A stretch of DNA of 64,000 nucleotides from contig CP013099.1 in the NCBI GenBank assembly GCA_001447805.1, positions 868,001 through 932,000 on the forward strand. Direction: 5' to 3'. The stretch is from Candidatus Tenderia electrophaga (GTDB lineage: Bacteria; Pseudomonadota; Gammaproteobacteria; Tenderiales; Tenderiaceae). Shown one piece after another: positions 51,777-60,272 of the stretch (positions are counted from its first letter, which is position 1; every line of letters starts with the position of its first letter). The translations under genes were made by a program, and so were the position numbers. The notes below the pieces were generated by a model that made no database searches, was not told where the DNA came from, and was given only the letters and a program-made list of their open reading frames with translations.

Positions 51777-52569
51777 CTCACGCTCTACGGGGACGAGGTG
51801 ATCCGGGTGATTGTTGGCATTGACTTCGGTGGCGATCAATTGGATCAATTATGGGGTGTGATTCGTGGCGTGCTTGATTGCATTGGCCGGCGTGTATGCT
51901 TAATGGAAAAACGGGCCGTACTTGTTGAGCCGCCCAGGCAGGTTACGGTGCCCGGGGATCGTCTATCTGACTATTGGCGGGCTGGTATCCTGGCAGTGCT
52001 GGCTAATAGGGGGCGCCACAAATGCCAAAGCCGCAATCCGGCTCCTAAAGAGTTTGCCTGCAGGGGAACATGCTATTGGCCATCGGCCTGGCGCGCTAGA
52101 GTCTGTGGCGGTCGGATGCCCTTGCATTTGGGATCTGTAGCATTCTTGAAACGCTCTATCGATGTATTCAGCCCAAGTCATAATGGTGTCATTTTTTTCA
52201 ACGCCTTCTGATTAATTGGTTACACCGGGTCTGTGCTTTGTATCATCGTCCTCTGTAACCAACACGCCAGTAGCCAATGGCGCCATTGTCTGTCTTGTAG
52301 GCCTTGGCTTTGTTCCGTTGATCGATCTCTTTATACGTTGCGATAATTTCTATATCTGCATATATCGCCAAGGCCTAAAAGACGCTTTGCCAACCATAGG
52401 CTCGGTACGCGCGGATACAAGGCGTTTTATCCGATTATAAGAATTCATGGCAATAGAATGCGATGTGTGGTTCTCGATATTTATGCCAATGCGCGCTGTT
52501 GAAAATTGTGCTAATAGTGGTGGCCTCACGCAGTCAACGAAGCAGGCGTAGCTTGTTTACAGAGCACGG
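51777..52569. other. Gene-free stretch between the two VTT genes
   Basis: 793 bases without a recognisable gene. Open frames at 51798-52211 and 52216-52440 have no recognisable motif, no good ribosome binding site and unusual composition. The stretch may be decayed DNA; nothing repeated or structured was found. Confidence 0.5.
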
Positions 52570-53169
52570 ATGAATATACATATCGTAAGCACAACTCTGC
52601 GGCAGAGATTCGAAAGGCTTGTCACTTCCAAGCATCTGGTGAGCGGCATGGCGATTGCTTCGTTTGCCGAATCGACCGTGGTGCCTGTGCCCTTGGAGGT
52701 GGTGCTCGTTCCTGCGATGCAAGCGAATCGTCAGCGTCTCTGGTGGCTGTCAGGCGCCGCCCTGGTGGGTTGCCTGTTAGGCGCAATAGTGGGGTATGCC
52801 ATCGGCTATTGGTTTGTCAGTGCGATCGGGGAGCAGATTGTGAATCTGTTCGGAAACACGCAGCAATATGAGAAAGCATTAGCGCAAATCAGAAATAACG
52901 GGTTTTGGTTTGTGCTGAGTGTCGGGCTGATACCTATCCCCTTTCAAATCGCCATGCTTGCGGCCGGTGCTGCGAAATATTCTTTGTTTGGCTACCTTTT
53001 GGCAACCTTTATATCAAGAGGAGTGCGGTATTTCAGCCTGGCGCTACTCGTATGGAAATACGGTGATGGGGCGCAGGCGCTGATTGAAAGGCACAAGTGT
53101 GCCAGCATGGCCACGATAACTGGATTAGTGATCGGCCTCTGGGGGTTAAGGTGGGTGCTTGGGAATTAG
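52570..53169 (+). CDS. YqaA-like VTT-domain membrane protein
   Basis: 199 residues. SFAESTVVPVPLEVVLVPAMQANRQRLWWLSGAALVGCLLGAIVGYAIGYW and GLIPIPFQIAMLAAGAAKYSLFGYLLATFISRGVRYF are the YqaA/SNARE-associated (VTT) motifs. About four membrane spans. It is followed 10 bases later by a phospholipase D-family gene, so they are probably one operon. Confidence 0.85.
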   Translation: MNIHIVSTTLRQRFERLVTSKHLVSGMAIASFAESTVVPVPLEVVLVPAMQANRQRLWWLSGAALVGCLLGAIVGYAIGYWFVSAIGEQIVNLFGNTQQYEKALAQIRNNGFWFVLSVGLIPIPFQIAMLAAGAAKYSLFGYLLATFISRGVRYFSLALLVWKYGDGAQALIERHKCASMATITGLVIGLWGLRWVLGN

Positions 53170-53179
53170 GTGACTTGGC

Positions 53180-54781
53180 ATGAGAAAAACAAAGATTGCA
53201 GCAGTGATTGTGCTAGGCGTCCTTGCAGGCTGGGTGATATTTAATACGTTGTTTGATTTTTACGGAGGGCGACCGGAGACACCGACTCAACTCATGCAGC
53301 TGGACAGTTACGATGAGGGCATGAGTTTAAGAGAAGTGTTTGAAACATTCCCGGCGTATGGGGCAGGGCGTGCGGATTTACGCCTTTTGAATGATAACAA
53401 TCTTGCCTGGGCAGCGCGCTGGGATCTGCTCGATAAAGCCCGGCAGAGCATCGATGTTAGCTACTTCATACTCAAGCAGGATGTATTCGGCATCGCCTTT
53501 CTAAGCCACTTATTAAAGAAGGCTAAGGAAGGTGTCAAGGTGCGTATCCTGCTTGATGCCTATGGTTCGAGGTTGTCGTGGGATTTGGAGGGAAACGATT
53601 ATCTAGATGCCCTGGTGAATACAGGCAATGTCGAGATACGGATGTACCGGCCACTGTATGATCGCGTTCTGCAGGGGATTATACACCTGAGCGTGGCGGT
53701 CGCCGTGGCGAGTGAGCACGATAAGATCCTAGTTGTGGACGGCAAACGCGCGATTACCGGCGGTAGAAACATCGCCAAGGAATATTTTTCGCACCCGGCC
53801 GATGCAGAGATGGTATTCCGGGATGTGGAAGTGGAGGTGTCGGACCAAGGCGCGGCACAAGCGCTTACGACGGCGTTCGAAACCCAGTTTCTGTCTGATG
53901 GCGCTGAACCGGTCTCAAGCGAAATATTGAACCTAAACACGCAAAAGGCGGATTTAAACCGGGCATATCAGGCCATGGATAGTTGGTTGCGTGGTGAGGG
54001 ACAGGGGCGTGTTAAGGAGATTGTGAGTGAGGCGCATGAGTGGCGGGAAGAGATGTTGGCAATGGCTCATCTAGAAGGGAATCTATCGACACCTTTGCCG
54101 CCCTACCTCAACGCTGAGATTCGCGTGCTTGACAGCGCCGCAAGGTTCGGTATGCCGGGGGATGCCATATCCCTTGCGGGTACGCGTTTGGTTAACTCTG
54201 CCCGTGAGGAAATATTTATCCAAAACCCGTATGTCATGGTGTCTGAAGAAACTCTCGGGGTGTTCGCGCAGGCATCGAAAAACGGGGTTCCCATTACCTT
54301 GTTTACCAATAGTCCGGAAGCGTCAGAAAGTATTGTGAGTCAGGCTTTTTTCCTGGAACAGTGGCCCTATATTCTTAGTGCTGTTCCGACACTAAAACTG
54401 TATGCCAATGACGATAAGCAAATGGTGCATGCCAAACTGGCTAGCTTCGACAATATTGTCAGTTTGATTGGCACCTACAACCTATCACCCTTAAGTATGG
54501 CGACTAACAGCGAAATCGTTATCGCAGTATGGTCGCGTGAATTTTCCCGGCGGCTTACACAAAGGCCACGAAAACAATTGGACCAGGGGCGGCCAGGGGT
54601 CTATCAATACCGCATCCAGCGTCATCCCGATGGCAGTGCAATGGTCAATGAAGAAGGGGCGCCTGTTGTGGCGTTTGGGCCGAAGGATCACATCGATATG
54701 GAAGACAATGAAAAAAACAAGTTTGTATTGGGGGTGATCAAGTCAGTTGGGGCGGCGGCCGGTGTGTCGCCTTTTTTTTAG
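53180..54781 (+). CDS. Phospholipase D/cardiolipin synthase-family protein, membrane-anchored
   Basis: 533 residues. N-terminal hydrophobic anchor (KIAAVIVLGVLAGWVIFNTL), then two HKD motifs: EHDKILVVDGKRAITGGRN (first) and HAKLASFDNIVSLIGTYN (second). The catalytic His, Lys and Asp of each are intact. The family includes cardiolipin synthases and other phosphatidyl-transferases; this two-domain, single-anchor form could be a hydrolase or transferase. In operon with the YqaA-like gene. Confidence 0.85.
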   Translation: MRKTKIAAVIVLGVLAGWVIFNTLFDFYGGRPETPTQLMQLDSYDEGMSLREVFETFPAYGAGRADLRLLNDNNLAWAARWDLLDKARQSIDVSYFILKQDVFGIAFLSHLLKKAKEGVKVRILLDAYGSRLSWDLEGNDYLDALVNTGNVEIRMYRPLYDRVLQGIIHLSVAVAVASEHDKILVVDGKRAITGGRNIAKEYFSHPADAEMVFRDVEVEVSDQGAAQALTTAFETQFLSDGAEPVSSEILNLNTQKADLNRAYQAMDSWLRGEGQGRVKEIVSEAHEWREEMLAMAHLEGNLSTPLPPYLNAEIRVLDSAARFGMPGDAISLAGTRLVNSAREEIFIQNPYVMVSEETLGVFAQASKNGVPITLFTNSPEASESIVSQAFFLEQWPYILSAVPTLKLYANDDKQMVHAKLASFDNIVSLIGTYNLSPLSMATNSEIVIAVWSREFSRRLTQRPRKQLDQGRPGVYQYRIQRHPDGSAMVNEEGAPVVAFGPKDHIDMEDNEKNKFVLGVIKSVGAAAGVSPFF

Positions 54782-54919
54782 CGCTCAATCTGCCGTATAA
54801 CAGCTGTTCGGGTAGGAAAGGCAGAGCTGCGGATAATGAGTCCGATGGCCCCGGCACAATGTCTGCCACAGTATGCCTCCCGGCGATATTCGGCTGACAG
54901 GCACAGGGAGCGAAACACT

Positions 54920-55057
54920 ATGAGATCGAGTGTTAAGTGGATGGAAATCTCATTGGCCGGACGGCTTGCGATGGTAATGCTCGTTATCCTACTCGTCGAG
55001 TCTTATCTGCCGCCCGCGCTCTGTATCCACACCTGTGGAAGGTCGAAGCGCCCGTGA
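54920..55057 (+). CDS. Possible small membrane protein (45 residues)
   Basis: MRSSVKWMEISLAGRLAMVM, then a hydrophobic run (LVILLVESYLPPAL) and CIHTCGRSKRP. AGGGAG lies about nine bases upstream. One membrane span, short Cys-containing tail. No family recognised; support is only the ribosome binding site and hydrophobic segment. Confidence 0.25.
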   Translation: MRSSVKWMEISLAGRLAMVMLVILLVESYLPPALCIHTCGRSKRP

Positions 55058-55084
55058 TTTCCGCATGAACGACTTCGATATAGA

Positions 55085-55264
55085 GTGGCAGGCATTCAGA
55101 TTCAGAGTGACGCTACGCTTGCGATCCTTTCGGTAAGTCTGGGCGAGGGCGAGGCGGTGTTGAAAGGCGCTGTTGCAGTCGCGTTAGCGGCGATCGCAGC
55201 GGACGTTAAATCTGCGCTTGTGGAAAATCTGCCTGTGGGGCCGCGGCTGTTGATGTGGATGTAA
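55085..55264 (+). pseudogene. Possible decayed BON-domain fragment
   Basis: Frame reading AGIQIQSDATLAILSVSLGE, then GEAVLKGAVAVALAAIAADVKSALVENLPVG, which recalls the core of BON domains (V-x-L-x-G-x-V, A-x-x-I-A, V-x-N-L). The usual first helix is missing and there is no good start. BON proteins are common in osmotic-stress gene sets. Only a resemblance; low confidence. Confidence 0.2.
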
Positions 55265-55568
55265 CGAAGGCGTGGTTACCTCGCGGAAGTTTGCCGATAG
55301 CGCGGCGATCTTGAAGATACTGGGAGCCGTCTCGAAATAGGTAGATGGATTGGAATATATCTGCAAAAAATGTTTACGTATACCCGCTATGCCCGCGAGC
55401 CAATTTCAGGCATTGGCTTGGAGTGGCGTGTGAGCGATGGGTTTATTGAGAATTGTCAATGCGAGAAGTGGATTTGTTTGAGACGATGTGACCTTGGTAT
55501 AGATAGAGAAGTCACGTCTGCATTGATGTGTTTTCGATAAACAGTTCATTCATAAAGAGGATTAGAGC

Positions 55569-55781
55569 ATGGCGATAAATAAATCCATAATTGAGGGTAA
55601 TTGGAATCAATTCCGTGGCGAAGTCCTCAGCCAGTGGGGCAAATTAACGGATGATGACGTAGATCAGGCGAAAGGGGATGTGACCAAGCTTATCGGGCGT
55701 TTGCAAGAGCTATATGGCTATGAACGCGATGAAGCTGAAAAGAAGATACAGTCGCTAGAAGGCAATTTGGGCAAGAAATAG
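55569..55781 (+). CDS. CsbD-family stress protein
   Basis: 70 residues: NKSIIEGNWNQFRGEVLSQWGKLTDDDVDQAKGDVTKLIGRLQELYGYERDEAEKKIQSL. This is the CsbD repeat pattern. CsbD is induced by sigma-B in Bacillus, and homologues are stress-responsive in proteobacteria; function unknown. AAAGAGGATTAGAGC precedes the ATG. Neighbours are other stress-associated small proteins. Confidence 0.9.
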   Translation: MAINKSIIEGNWNQFRGEVLSQWGKLTDDDVDQAKGDVTKLIGRLQELYGYERDEAEKKIQSLEGNLGKK

Positions 55782-55862
55782 ATATAACTAGAGATGCCAT
55801 TGACTACCCAGGAGAGGTATATTGCATCGGCGTGAACTCCCTATTGCATGAAATTACGTGAT

Positions 55863-55910
55863 GGGCGTGTAACTCAGGGGTAGTGGGTGCGCTGACACGT
55901 GGGGTCGTCA
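55863..55910 (+). other. tRNA-like relic
   Basis: GGGCGTGTAACTCAGGGGTA strongly resembles an acceptor arm, T8-A9 and D loop of a tRNA, and GCTGACACGTGGGGTCG resembles the anticodon region of tRNA-Val(GAC). The D and anticodon stems do not pair properly, no T loop follows, and no matching 3' acceptor strand is found nearby. It may be a tRNA fragment left by an old integration, or chance similarity. Confidence 0.25.
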
Positions 55911-55986
55911 ATCGATAATGTAGCGACTGTCCCGATCAAGTCGCCCAGCTTAAAGGTTTTCGTCTAGTCAAGAAAGGAGGTTCGTC

Positions 55987-56148
55987 ATGTTGTCTTGGGC
56001 AATAACGTTTCTCGTGATCGCATTGATTGCAGCGGTGTTGGGGTTTACCGGGATTGCCGGTACGGCCGCATGGATAGCTCAGGTACTGTTTGTTGTTTTT
56101 CTGATTGCATTTGTCATTTCACTGTTCGTCGGTCGGCGTGCGCCATAG
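55987..56148 (+). CDS. DUF1328 small membrane protein
   Basis: 53 residues, [20 protein letters not shown], then [20 protein letters not shown] and [13 protein letters not shown]: two spans with the conserved [10 protein letters not shown] turn of the DUF1328 (YtjA-like) family. A perfect AGGAGG is seven bases before the ATG. Found next to CsbD as in many environmental proteobacteria. Function unknown. Confidence 0.9.
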   Translation: MLSWAITFLVIALIAAVLGFTGIAGTAAWIAQVLFVVFLIAFVISLFVGRRAP

Positions 56149-56353
56149 TAATAAGCGGTGAAATACGTGACAAGCATTGGCAGTCGGCGCTGATTTATGG
56201 TGCTGGAGTTTTTCATTCTGGGCATCACCGGACATTAGATTAGGTATGTATCCGCCGGACAGGGATTTTTGGAGGGCAACGGTAGGCCACGGTTGCATAG
56301 GCGCATCAACGATGTACAGCGCTTTTCATTGCCAAGTATCAGGCGCTGGCTGG

Positions 56354-57412
56354 CTATTTCTGGTTAGGGCTGTGTTCGCCGAGGAGGCGTACTGGGTCGC
56401 CAAGTATGTTTTGTACGTAGAGTATCTGAATCGTCACGATCGCGACTACTGCCAGGGGGGTGGCGATCAACACTCCAAACAGGCCATAGAATAGTCCCAT
56501 GGAAAATTGCATGGTAAGCAAGACGGCGGGAGCGAGCGCGACGGCGCGTCTCTGGATCCAAGGGGTTAGAAAGTTACCTTCGATAAACTGGACGAGGGTA
56601 TAAATAGCGATCACGTATCCGGCCGTCAGCGGAGATTCCAGTAATCCCAGCAGAATGGCGGGTACAGCCGATGCAATAGGGCCGATGTATGGCACAAAGG
56701 CGAACAGCCCGGCAATGACCCCTAGCACCAAGGCCAGCGGCATATCAATCAGCATTAGGCCGGCGGTGGTCAACACGCCGACGACTACCATTGACGCAAG
56801 GCGACCCAGCATCCACCAGCTCAAGGCGTGATTCAAAGCGCGCATGAGTTGCCGCGCCCGGTCACGGTTTACTTTTGGGACCAGGTGTAGGAAGCCGCCT
56901 AGATATAACTGTGGCTGGATGGCAATATAAAATCCGATAAGAACCGTTAGGAACATATTGGTCATGGCGCCCATGGTGGTGGAGAATATACCTGTTATCC
57001 CACTCATGATCTGTGCGCCATCCGGCTGTAGGTTTTCAAGTGGCAAATTTTTCTGAAGATCTGTCCACCAGGATTTATGCGTCACTACGGCTTGTAATCG
57101 GTCTATGGCGAGGGGTAAGCGCTCAGTCAGTTGTGCCATTTGGCTGCCGAAGCCGGGACCGATGAGCACAAAAAATAGGGTCATCAGGAAGACCAGCAGC
57201 AAGATGACTCCGACTCGTAGTATTAATGAGGGCTCGGATCGTTGAGAGGGAATTAAACTCACGATGGCGTTGATGAATACGGCCAACAATACGGCGGCGA
57301 ACAGCACTAAAAATATTTTTGAGCCTGGCCATAGCATAAACAAGGCCAGGCCGATTACAAGGATTAACCCCAGTACTGAACGCTGATTGTTCCTGAGTGA
57401 AAAATCCGGCAC
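56354..57412 (-). CDS. AI-2E family transporter, second copy
   Basis: 352 residues from GTG 57412. VLGVIAGLFAFVPYIGPIASAVPAILLGLLESPLTAGYVIAIYTLVQFIEGNFLTPWIQRRAVALAPAVLL and GLFGVLIATPLAVVAIV are the conserved C-terminal blocks; about eight membrane segments. It is not a close copy of the one at 21694. Eleven bases after the holin-like gene, so the minus-strand order is DUF883, holin-like, AI-2E. Confidence 0.82.
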   Translation of the reverse strand: MPDFSLRNNQRSVLGLILVIGLALFMLWPGSKIFLVLFAAVLLAVFINAIVSLIPSQRSEPSLILRVGVILLLVFLMTLFFVLIGPGFGSQMAQLTERLPLAIDRLQAVVTHKSWWTDLQKNLPLENLQPDGAQIMSGITGIFSTTMGAMTNMFLTVLIGFYIAIQPQLYLGGFLHLVPKVNRDRARQLMRALNHALSWWMLGRLASMVVVGVLTTAGLMLIDMPLALVLGVIAGLFAFVPYIGPIASAVPAILLGLLESPLTAGYVIAIYTLVQFIEGNFLTPWIQRRAVALAPAVLLTMQFSMGLFYGLFGVLIATPLAVVAIVTIQILYVQNILGDPVRLLGEHSPNQK

Positions 57413-57423
57413 GGAAATGGGTG

Positions 57424-57915
57424 CTATTTGGGGCGATTACGGCGATAGTGACGCCGAGGCCTTGCCGGCCCTGTGTCTATGTTGGGTCTTTGTTTACGGC
57501 GGCGCTTCTTGAGACGGTTGCGTACCGCCGGGCCGGTATTCAGGATTACACCGGCCACCAGCGCGGCGATCGCCACATCCGTGGTGCGAATGCCGCGCTG
57601 ACTCACATGCCCTCCAATGAGTTCGCCCAGATGAGCTGCGTTGTCTATCTGTACCTGGTTCGCTTTCGTAGGCGGCGCAGGAAGTGGCGCTGATGGCGAG
57701 CGGCGCTGCGTAATCCGATGTACGATTAGCCCTGCGATTACGGCCAGTATGACTATTGCCGCGCCCACCATCAGTCCGGCAAGCCACGGCGCATACGCTT
57801 CGCGTGCGGAGACGTAGGCACCCACGGCAATAAATCCCAGTCCGCCCAGTGTCGCCAGACCGAAGAATATCATCAGACCCATCTCCGCAACGCGTCTTCT
57901 ACACCAGGCGCGCAT
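57424..57915 (-). CDS. Two-span membrane protein, holin-superfamily III-like
   Basis: 163 residues from ATG 57915, which has GGTGGG just upstream; a longer TTG start at 57954 is possible. Two adjacent hydrophobic helices (GLMIFFGLATLGGLGFIAVGAYV and WLAGLMVGAAIVILAVIAGLIVHRI) resemble the Phage_holin_3_6 fold. A linker, a third weak helix and a very basic tail (RNRLKKRRRKQRP...RRHYRRNRPK) follow. No phage genes are near. In an operon with DUF883 and AI-2E genes. Confidence 0.55.
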   Translation of the reverse strand: MRAWCRRRVAEMGLMIFFGLATLGGLGFIAVGAYVSAREAYAPWLAGLMVGAAIVILAVIAGLIVHRITQRRSPSAPLPAPPTKANQVQIDNAAHLGELIGGHVSQRGIRTTDVAIAALVAGVILNTGPAVRNRLKKRRRKQRPNIDTGPARPRRHYRRNRPK

Positions 57916-57971
57916 TTTCCCACCGGGCCCTTTGTTTAAAAATTCATCCAACAAGATAGATGTCCGGCCGT

Positions 57972-58268
57972 TTAACGGCGGCGATCCAATATCATGCCGA
58001 CGGCGAAGCCTGTCGCGAACGCCGCCAGCACGCTTGTTAAAGGGCGCTGTTCTACCTCTCTGCCAATGGCGTCATAGGTGTCTTCGGCACGGTCGCGTAT
58101 CGCTTCACCGGTGCGGCGGGCACTGTCGTAGGCGCGGTCGTAATACTCCTGCCCTTGCGCAACGCCGGACGCTTTCATAGTCTGCAGCAGGGTGGCCATA
58201 TCTTCGCGCAGATCTGAGAGATCTGATTTGACCTGATCCAGTTCTTTGTTGAGTGCCTGATTATCCAT
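57972..58268 (-). CDS. DUF883 (ElaB/YqjD-like) ribosome-associated membrane protein
   Basis: 98 residues: N-terminal coiled coil (LNKELDQVKSDLSDLREDMATLLQTM), amphipathic middle, and the C-terminal glycine-rich anchor LTSVLAAFATGFAVGMILDRRR typical of YqjD/ElaB. In E. coli these inner-membrane proteins bind ribosomes in stationary phase under RpoS. AGGAG lies seven bases before the ATG. An IS element begins only 36 bases upstream of the start, probably separating the gene from its promoter. Confidence 0.88.
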   Translation of the reverse strand: MDNQALNKELDQVKSDLSDLREDMATLLQTMKASGVAQGQEYYDRAYDSARRTGEAIRDRAEDTYDAIGREVEQRPLTSVLAAFATGFAVGMILDRRR

Positions 58269-58304
58269 GGGAATCTCCTGCGCTTTGAGTTGAAATTAAA
58301 CGTT

Positions 58305-58324
58305 GAGGCTGTAGAAAAACCCCA
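58305..58324 (+). repeat. Left inverted repeat of the IS element
   Basis: GAGGCTGTAGAAAAACCCCA, matching the right end at 18 of 20 positions (mismatches at 4 and 19). Confidence 0.85.
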
Positions 58325-58371
58325 AATTTGCTAACATCACTCTATATATAAAAACATCGTCGGGGGGATTG

Positions 58372-59898
58372 ATGGCACGCTTCAAAGACTACAGCTACGA
58401 GCAGATGACCATGTTGCCGGTGTCGTTTGATCGACAGATACTTCCCGGCAGTTTCGAATACAATCTCACCTATCTCATTGAAGAGTGCCTGGACCCCTCC
58501 ATTTTTCACCATCGCTACAAAAACGATGATGGCGGGCGTCCAGCTTATGATCCAGCGATCCTGTTGAAGGTTGTTTTGTTGGCCTATTCAAAAGGGATCA
58601 CCAGCAGCCGCAAGATCGAGCAGCTGTGCCGCGATAACATTCTATTTATAGCCATATCCGCCAATAGTCAGCCTCACTTCACCACCATCGCCGATTTTAT
58701 TTCCTCCTCTCATCAAGAAATCGAAAAGCTGTTCCTCCAGGTACTGATGGTCTGTGACCAGGAAGGCCTGATCGGCAAAGACATGTTCGCCATCGATGGC
58801 TGCAAGCTGCCCAGCAATGCTAGCAAGGAGTGGAGCGGCACCCAGGCCGATCTTAAGAAAAAGAAGCTCAAAATGGAAAAGGCCGTGCGGCGCATGCTCA
58901 GCAAACATCGCGAAGTAGACAAGCATGGTCTCGATGAAACGATCGTCGAGCGGCAAAAACAACAGTGCCGAAAGCTGGCCAAGACCGCCAAAAAGATCCA
59001 GGCCTTTCTCGACAGCCACGACGACCGCAAAGGCGTCAGTGGTCGCACCGTACAGAGCAACATCACTGATAATGACAGCGCCAAGATGAAAACCAGTCAC
59101 GGCGTCATTCAAGGCTACACCGGCGTCGCCACCGTTGACGCCAAGCACCAGGTCATCGTCAGTGCTGAAGCCCACGGTCAAGGTCAGGAGCACAACCTGC
59201 TCAAGCCCAGCCTCGAATCGGCCAGTGCCAATCTCAAACTCAACAAGCAGGAGCGTCGCCAGATCAAGATCACCGCCGACAGCGGCTATCACAACCTAAG
59301 CGCCTTGCAATACCTGGATCAGGAAAAGCTCGACGGCTACATCGCCGATGTTGGCTTTCGATCACGCGATCCCCGTTTCAAGGACTACGAACGCCACAAG
59401 CCCGTCACACGGCTCAAGCCCAAAGAGCGCTTCACCTCAAATGAATTCAAGGTCGATCTCAAGCACAAAACCTGTATCTGTCCCGCCGGCAATGCCATGT
59501 GGTTGCAGTGCGAAGAGACAAAAATCGGCAACAGCCTGTTCATGAAATTCCAGGGCTATGAAAATGATTGCCGTCACTGTCATCTTAGAAAACGCTGCCT
59601 CAGATCAGAGCAACAAAAGAGCCCGCGCCAGTTTGCCGTAAAGCTAGGCAACACCAAAAAACATCAACAAACCAGTCTCATCGAGAAGATGAAACAAAAG
59701 ATCGACAGTGCCATGGGACGGCATATCTACAGCCAACGACTGGGCACTGTTGAACCTGTATTCGGAAATATCACCAGCAGTATAGGATTCAAGCGATTTA
59801 GTCTGCGAGGAAAACAGAAGGTCAACGGTCAGTGGCAATTGATTAGCATGATCCACAACATATTTAAAATACACCGATATGCGTGGAATGGGGCATAA
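58372..59898 (+). CDS. IS1182-family transposase
   Basis: 508 residues. DDE-type: first Asp in GKDMFAIDGCKLPSNAS, second in QIKITADSGYHNLSAL, Glu in RLGTVEPVFGNITSSIGFKRFSLRGKQKV. An N-terminal helical domain (GRPAYDPAILLKVVLLAYSKGITSSRKIEQLCRDN) and a Cys cluster (CICPAGN, CRHCHLRKRC) are typical of IS1182 transposases. ATG 58372; a TTG three bases earlier is in frame. Whole frame intact. Confidence 0.93.
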   Translation: MARFKDYSYEQMTMLPVSFDRQILPGSFEYNLTYLIEECLDPSIFHHRYKNDDGGRPAYDPAILLKVVLLAYSKGITSSRKIEQLCRDNILFIAISANSQPHFTTIADFISSSHQEIEKLFLQVLMVCDQEGLIGKDMFAIDGCKLPSNASKEWSGTQADLKKKKLKMEKAVRRMLSKHREVDKHGLDETIVERQKQQCRKLAKTAKKIQAFLDSHDDRKGVSGRTVQSNITDNDSAKMKTSHGVIQGYTGVATVDAKHQVIVSAEAHGQGQEHNLLKPSLESASANLKLNKQERRQIKITADSGYHNLSALQYLDQEKLDGYIADVGFRSRDPRFKDYERHKPVTRLKPKERFTSNEFKVDLKHKTCICPAGNAMWLQCEETKIGNSLFMKFQGYENDCRHCHLRKRCLRSEQQKSPRQFAVKLGNTKKHQQTSLIEKMKQKIDSAMGRHIYSQRLGTVEPVFGNITSSIGFKRFSLRGKQKVNGQWQLISMIHNIFKIHRYAWNGA

Positions 59899-60019
59899 CG
59901 AATGGAATAGGTCTCAAGTATCGGGAAGAATTGATCTGTATTATTTCTCGGTGAGGATTGGATCAAATGGGGAGTAGTAAAATATTAACTGAGGCGAGTG
60001 ATGGTGGTGAGACTTGTAT

Positions 60020-60039
60020 TTGGGTTTTTCTACAGACTC
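60020..60039 (-). repeat. Right inverted repeat of the IS element
   Basis: Read inward on the minus strand as GAGTCTGTAGAAAAACCCAA; pairs with the left end at 58305-58324. Confidence 0.85.
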
Positions 60040-60163
60040 GTTAGTCTAATGTGTGTTTTTCCGACAGTGTTTTTGGGTAAGCCCGTATCTCGGCTCGATC
60101 CCGTGCTCATATAAAGTCTGGCGTATATCGGTTAAAGCAGACTACGCGGCGTTGCTGTCAGTG

Positions 60164-60185
60164 GCATTGAAAAATATCAATGCCT
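60164..60185 (-). repeat. 22-bp palindrome-containing repeat, copy 2
   Basis: Exact inverse copy of 49517-49538. Read on the minus strand it has the same orientation relative to the DUF883 operon as copy 1 has to the lipid-kinase gene. With the IS removed it would lie about 160 bases upstream of the DUF883 start. Confidence 0.8.
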
Positions 60186-60272
60186 CATCGATGAGGCCGA
60201 TAGCAGGGCGAAGGTATCGTGCGGGCTTGTCCCAATCGACTGGACATGGACAAGATGGAGCCGCATTGGCGT

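Larger units (their letters stand above)
54782..55568. other. Gene-poor stretch between the PLD and CsbD genes
   Basis: 787 bases. It contains a possible 45-residue membrane peptide (54920-55057) and a short frame resembling a decayed BON domain (55085-55264), both weakly supported. No terminator after the PLD gene is convincing. The CsbD promoter should lie near 55450-55550 but was not resolved. Confidence 0.5.
58305..60039 (+). mobile_element. IS1182-like insertion sequence, complete
   Basis: About 1735 bases with imperfect terminal inverted repeats: left 58305-58324 and right 60020-60039, reading GAGGCTGTAGAAAAACCCCA and GAGTCTGTAGAAAAACCCAA from the outside, 18 of 20 identical. One intact transposase gene fills it. 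CGTT occurs on both sides (58301-58304 and 60039-60042), a probable 3-4 base target duplication. Intact ends and open transposase imply a recent insertion. Confidence 0.88.
59899..60272. other. IS right end and mscS 3' flank
   Basis: The first 140 bases are the non-coding right end of the IS element. From 60040 the ancestral sequence resumes. It holds the second copy of the 22-bp repeat (60164-60185) overlapping a 16-bp perfect palindrome GCCTCATCGATGAGGC (60182-60197). Before the IS inserted, this was the upstream region of the DUF883 operon. Confidence 0.6.

Noticed and set aside
51798-52211. 137-residue open frame between the two VTT genes
   Set aside because: No family pattern, no ribosome binding site, irregular composition; more likely non-coding or decayed DNA.
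57424-57915. Prophage remnant suggested by the holin-like fold
   Set aside because: No other phage genes, integrase or lysis partners nearby. The fold is common in chromosomal stress operons with DUF883.
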